A stretch of DNA of 16,868 nucleotides. It comes from an uncultured bacterium (lineage in GTDB: Bacteria > Pseudomonadota > Alphaproteobacteria > SP197). The position numbers were made by a program, and so were the translations under genes. Every line of letters starts with the position of its first letter. Position 1 is the first letter of the stretch. This document shows, in pieces, positions 1 to 6,000 of this stretch. Where the stretch lies: NCBI GenBank assembly GCA_938014945.1, contig CALLQH010000185.1, positions 1-16,868 on the forward strand, written 5' to 3'. Under the pieces are notes generated by a model that worked only from the letters and a program-made list of their open reading frames with translations, was not told the DNA's origin and did not search any database.

Positions 1-2
1 TG

Positions 3-3000
3 CTCTCGGGCGGTATCGGCGACGATCTGATCTTCGGCGGCGCGGGCAACGATGCGCTGGCCGGCGGCGACGGTAACGATGTCTTCATCTGGCAGGACGA
101 CGAGGGCGACGACAGCATCGACGGTGGTGCGGGCGACGACGCCCTGGTTGTGACGGGTACCGTTTCGCTGGGCGCCGTTACCGCCGACCCTGCGCTCGAT
201 GTGACGATCGACGGCTCTTCGGGGCTCATTCTTGTCAGTTCGGGGTCGCTCAGCGACAGCATTGAAATCACGGATATCGAGACGCTCAGCATCGTGGGCG
301 GCTCAGGCAGCGACAACTTCTTTGCCGGTCAGGCCGCAGGATTGCAGCACATCAGCGCTTCGCTTGGCGCGGGCGATGACGAGTTCTTCATGAATGCCGG
401 TCTCACCGTCTCCGTTTCGATCGACGGTGGCGCCGACAGCGACCGCCTGCGTGCCGCTGCCGGCAACGACACCCTCGGCGGCGGCGCCGGCGACGACTCC
501 CTGGTCGGTCAGGGCGGCGACGACGTTCTGATCGGCAACACGGGCAATGACATACTCGAAGGCTCGGACGGCAACGACGTCCTTCAGGGTGGTGACGGCA
601 ACGATATCCTGCGCGGCGGCACCGGTATCGATACGCTTGAAGGCGGCGCCGGCAACGACACGATTTCCTGGGGTGTCGGTGACGGTCAGGACAGCATCGA
701 CGGCGGCGCCGATACGGACGTGCTCGTCATCAACGGCAGCGCCGGCAACGACATCATCGACATCTCCGACGACGGCTTCGGCAATGTCCTGGTCGTGGTC
801 AACGACGAGACCTTCACGGCCAGCAGTATCGAGGAAATCCTCATCAACACCGGCGATGGAGACGATATCGTCACGGTCGGCGATCTCAGCGGCACGTCGG
901 TCAGCAACGACACGATCTCGTTCAGCGGCGGCGCCGGCAACGACGTCTTCGATGGTTCGCTCTCGGGCAAGCGCATCGTCGCCCTGGGCGGCGACGGCGA
1001 CGACATCCTGACGGGCAGCACGTTGCTGGATTCGCTCAACGGCGGGGCCGGCAACGACACCCTCAGTGGTGGCCTGGGCAACGACACGCTGGAGGGCGGC
1101 ACCGGCAACGACACCTATGTCGAGGATGCCGACCAGGGCTCCGACCTGATTGTCGATATAGGCGGCACCGATCAGTTCGTCTCGACCCTGTCGCTGGGCA
1201 TCGACATCGACGACCAGCTTGCCCACTTCAACATCCTGGGCAGCAGCCTTCAGATCCAGACGATCTTCGGCGAGACGATCACGATCAGCGATCACTTCGG
1301 CAGCGGATCGCTTGAAAGCTACGAGGCGGCCTCATCGGCCCTCTGGGAGGGTCAGCAGACCTTCATGGTCGACCTGCTCTCGGACGCCAACTCCACCAGC
1401 GCCTATGGCCCTGGTGTGCGGACAGGCAGCGTGCTGTTCGGTACCGGCACCGACGACACCATCATCGGCGGCAGCGGTCCGGAGATCATCCAGGCCGGCG
1501 GCGGCAACGACATTGTCGTGGGCGGCAGCTTCAGCCTGTTCTACGACGATGATGCCGGCAGCGACCGCATCTACGGCTCCCTGAGCGGTGACAGCGACGC
1601 CATCTCCTTCATGGGCGAGGCGAGCAACGGCGTCACCATCGACGAGGCCGCGGGTACCGCCGTCCACGGCAGCCAGACCGATGTCTTCTCCGGCATCGAC
1701 GAGTTCTACGGCACCGCCCAGGACGACACCTTCATCGGCGCGGTGGACGGAACCCTCCCGCAGTTCACCTCCTGGGAGGGCTTCGGCGGCAACGATACCT
1801 TCACGGGCGGCGCCAACACCGATGTCGTGAGCTACTTCTATTCGACGGGCGCGGTGATCGTGAATCTGGCGACGGGTGTCGCCGACGACGGCATGGGCGG
1901 CACCGATACCTTCGTCTCCTCCATCGAGGGCGTTTTCGGCTCCCGCTTCGATGACACGATCACGGGCGATGCCGGCGACAACCGTATCGACGGCTTCCGC
2001 GGCGACGACCTGCTGATCGGCGGCGCAGGCAACGACCTCTACCGCCATGATCTGCGCGACGGCAACGACACCATCGTTGATTCCTCGGGCACGCAGGATG
2101 CGCTTCGTATCGACTTCGATCAGGTCGCCCTGAATGCCGAGCGCACCGCCGGCGGCAACGACCTGGTCATCACCACGTCGGTCGGTGAAACAGTCACCAT
2201 CCAGGGGCAGTTCGCCGGCAGCGCCATCGAGTTTCTGCAGGATACCAGCACGCGCGGCGGACGTTTCCCGGTTGCCGTGGCGCAGACTACCACCGCCGAG
2301 ACGGCTGCGGAGACCGATCTTCTGGTCGGCCTGTCGACTGCCGACACGATTACCACCACCGGTGGCTTCGACTATGTCTTCGGCGGCGGCGGCGACGACG
2401 TCCTCATCAGCACGGCTGTCGACGGCTCGCGCATGACGGGCGGTTCTGGCAACGACACGGTGATCGGCGATGCCGCCGGCAATGACGAGGTTTCCTTCCT
2501 CGACCATGCCGATGGCGCGGTCATCACCTTCGATGGCAGCGGCAACGGCTCGGCGAACTTCGCGTCGGGCGAAACCGACACGTTCCAGAACATCTTCGCG
2601 GTCTACGGCTCGCAGGGCGATGACACGATCACGTCCACCGGCGCCGGCTTCTCCTGGCTCGAGGGCAGCGGCGGCGACGATACGCTGATCGGCTCGGGCA
2701 GCAGTGACACGATCGGCTTCTTCACCGCCTCGGTGGCGGTCAACTTCGTGCTCTCCGCAACCGGCGATGGCGTCTTCGACGGCGGCGATGAACTGGGCAT
2801 CGACACCTACTTCGGCATCGAGCGCGTTGCGGGAACCCGCTTCAACGACACCCTGGAAGGCAACGATCTCGACAACCGGCTGACCGGTTTCCAGGGCGAT
2901 GACGTTCTCATCGGCAACGGCGGCGCCGACCGCCTGGACGGCCGTGACGGCCAGGATCTGCTCGACGGTGGCGATGGCGATGATTCGCTGCTGGGCGGCA

Positions 3001-6000
3001 ACGGCAACGACTCGCTCAGCGGCGGTGCCGGCAACGACTATCTCGAAGGCGATCAGGAAGGCCGCCCCCAGGCGACCGGCGACGACACCCTAGACGGCGG
3101 TGCGGGCGCGGACACGCTGGTCGGCGGCAACGGCGACGATGTCCTGATCGGCGGCGATGACAACGACACCCTGGCTGGTGGCGATGGTTTCGATGCCGCC
3201 GACTTCTCCGGCGCCGGCGGGGCCGTGTCGGTCGATCTGCAGGCCGGCACTGCCAGTGGCCAGGGCGGCGATGTTCTCAGCAGCATCGAGCGTGTGGTCG
3301 GCAGCGCCTTCGACGACACTCTGACCGGCGCTGCTGCGCCCGATGGTGAGTATCAGGAATTCCAGGGCGGCGCGGGCAATGACCTGATCACCGGCTCCTC
3401 GAACGACCTGATGGAAGACCTCGTCGACTACAGCGATGCCACGGGGGGCGTTACGGTCAACCTGGCCGCAGGCACCGCCAGCGGTGCTGGTGTCGGCAAC
3501 GACACCCTGGTGGAGATTGACGGCGTCCGCGGTTCGGCCTTTGCCGATACCATCACCGGCGGCAACAACGACGAGTTCGAGCAGTTCATCGGCGGTGCCG
3601 GCAACGACGTCATCGACGGCGGCTCCGGCTTCGACGACGCCTTCTACCGCGAGGATCCCTTCGCCATCTCGGTGACGCTGACCGGCGACAACGCCTTCAC
3701 CGTCATCGACGGCTTCGGCGATACCGACAGCCTGACCGGCATCGAGCGTCTGACGGGATCGCGTTATGACGACCTGTTCGATCTCTCGGCCAGCTTCAAC
3801 GGTGTCATCCAGGTACGCGGCCGCGACGGCGCCGACACGGTGGACGGCTCGGGCGGCGAGGTTCTGGTGGTCTACAACCGCGCGCCCTCGGGTGTGACGG
3901 TTGACCTCGCGAACGGCTTCGCCGTCGATGGTTACGGCACCATCGACACCCTCGTCAGTGTCGAACATGCCCGGGGCTCCAGCCACGACGACACACTGAT
4001 CGGCAACGGCGGCGACAACTTCCTGCGCGGCGATGGCGGCGACGATCTGCTGCAGGGCGGTGCCGGCAACGACACGCTGGATGCCCGCGACGGCGAGGAC
4101 ACGATCTTCGGTGGAACCGGCAACGACCAGATGGGCGGCGGCCGCGGCAACGACACGCTGTTCGGCGAGGACGGCGACGACACCGCGTTCTGGAATGCCG
4201 ATGACGGCAACGACGTCATCGACGGCGGCGCGGGCAACGATACGCTGATCGCGCAAGGCGGCGCCGACAACGACACGGTTGTTGTTTCCGAGAACCTTTC
4301 CGGAAGCCTGGAGATCGTCGGAGGCAGCGACACCATCGTCGCATCGAACATCGAGCACGCGGTACTGAACACCGGTGCCGGCGACGACGACATCACCATC
4401 AACGACCTCTCCAGCCTGGTCCTCGTCAACGGCTCGCTGCGGGTCGAACTGGGCGACGGCGAGGATACGGCCGACGCATCCGCCGCGCCGTGGGGCGCAA
4501 CCATCGACGGCGGCGCCGGCAACGACAGCCTGCTCGGCGGCTCGGGCGACGACACGCTGCTGGGCGGCAGCGGCAACGACACGCTGGAAGGCGGCGCGGG
4601 CAACGATGTCCTGATCGGCGGCGACGGCGACGATGTCGCCATCTTCCACATCGATGGCGATGGCGGCAGCTTCGGCCCCGGCACCGGCAGTTTCGACGGC
4701 GGCGCGGGCCAGGATACCGCGGGCCTGCTTGGTGGCTCGGGCAACGACACGATCATCGTCACCCGTGAGGGCGATACCAGCAGCAGCGTTGCCAGCAGCG
4801 AGAACCTTGGCGACTCGATCGTTGTGGCCGGCATCTACGGCAGTTCGACCATTCTGCTTCCACAGGGCGGCGGGGCGTTTTCGCAGAGCGGTCAGTACGC
4901 CTATGGCGATTTCGGCGATGTCGGACTTGCCGATCTGGATGGCGATGGCGATCTCGACATCTTCCTGGCTGGTGACGGCTACGCGAGCAGCGTTCTCTTC
5001 AACGACGGCACAGGCGGCTTTGATTCCAGCTATCAGCCTCTACCCACTGTGCATGCATCGCAGATTGCCTTGGGCGATCTGAACGGTGATGGCTTTACGG
5101 ATGTCTTCCTTGCGATCGGCCCTGGAGGCGGATCGTACTCGTCGTCCTCCGACACGGTCCTGCTGAACGACGGCAACGGCAGTTTCACCGATAGCGGTCA
5201 GGGGCTCGGCGGCGGCTACAGCTATGGCGTGGCGCTGGCCGATCTCGACCACGACGGAGACCTTGATGCGGTGGTGGCGGGCGGCTTCAGCGGCTCCAAC
5301 ATTGTCTATCGCAACGATGGTGCGGGCAGCTTCAGCCAGATCCAGAGCTTGTATGGTTCCAACATCAGGGCGGTAGTCCTGGCCGATTTTGATGGCGATG
5401 GCTTCGACGACCTTTTCCTGGGCGGTGGTTCCTTCGGCTACGGCAGCCAGGTTCGGCTCAATCAGGGCAATGGGTCCTTTGGCTACACGCTGGATCAGTC
5501 GCTGCCCGCCTACTACGCCAATGCCGCGGCGGCGGGCGACATCGACGGCGACGGCGATCTCGACATCTTCCTCGTCGGCTCAGGCAGCGCCCATGTGCTG
5601 ATCAACAACGGCGGCGGTTATTTCTCCTCCTACAACCAGTATCTGTACGGCAACATGCGTGATGTCGCCCTGGCCGATCTGGATGGCGACGGCGATCTCG
5701 ATGCGGTTGTCGTCGGCGATTACACGCGGATCCTGTTCAACAACGGCACGTCGTTTTCCAACTACAGTATTGTTGGTGGTTACACCGATAGCCGCGGCGT
5801 CAGCGTCGGCGATATCCATGGCGCTCCCGAGGCGCTCTATTCTCTCAGCAGTGTCGAATACATCGTCATCGACGGCGGCGCGGGCAACGATATCCTCGAC
5901 AGCGGTGCGGGCCTGGCCAGCCTGATGGGCGGCGACGGCGATGACATCCTGCGCGGCGGCTTTGGCCTGATGGCCATGGACGGTGGCGCCGGCAACGATA

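Noticed and set aside
150..152. GTG at 150 as the start of the giant RTX gene
   Set aside because: The same frame is open back to the window edge and encodes RTX repeats (GGIGDD, GGAGND) before it.
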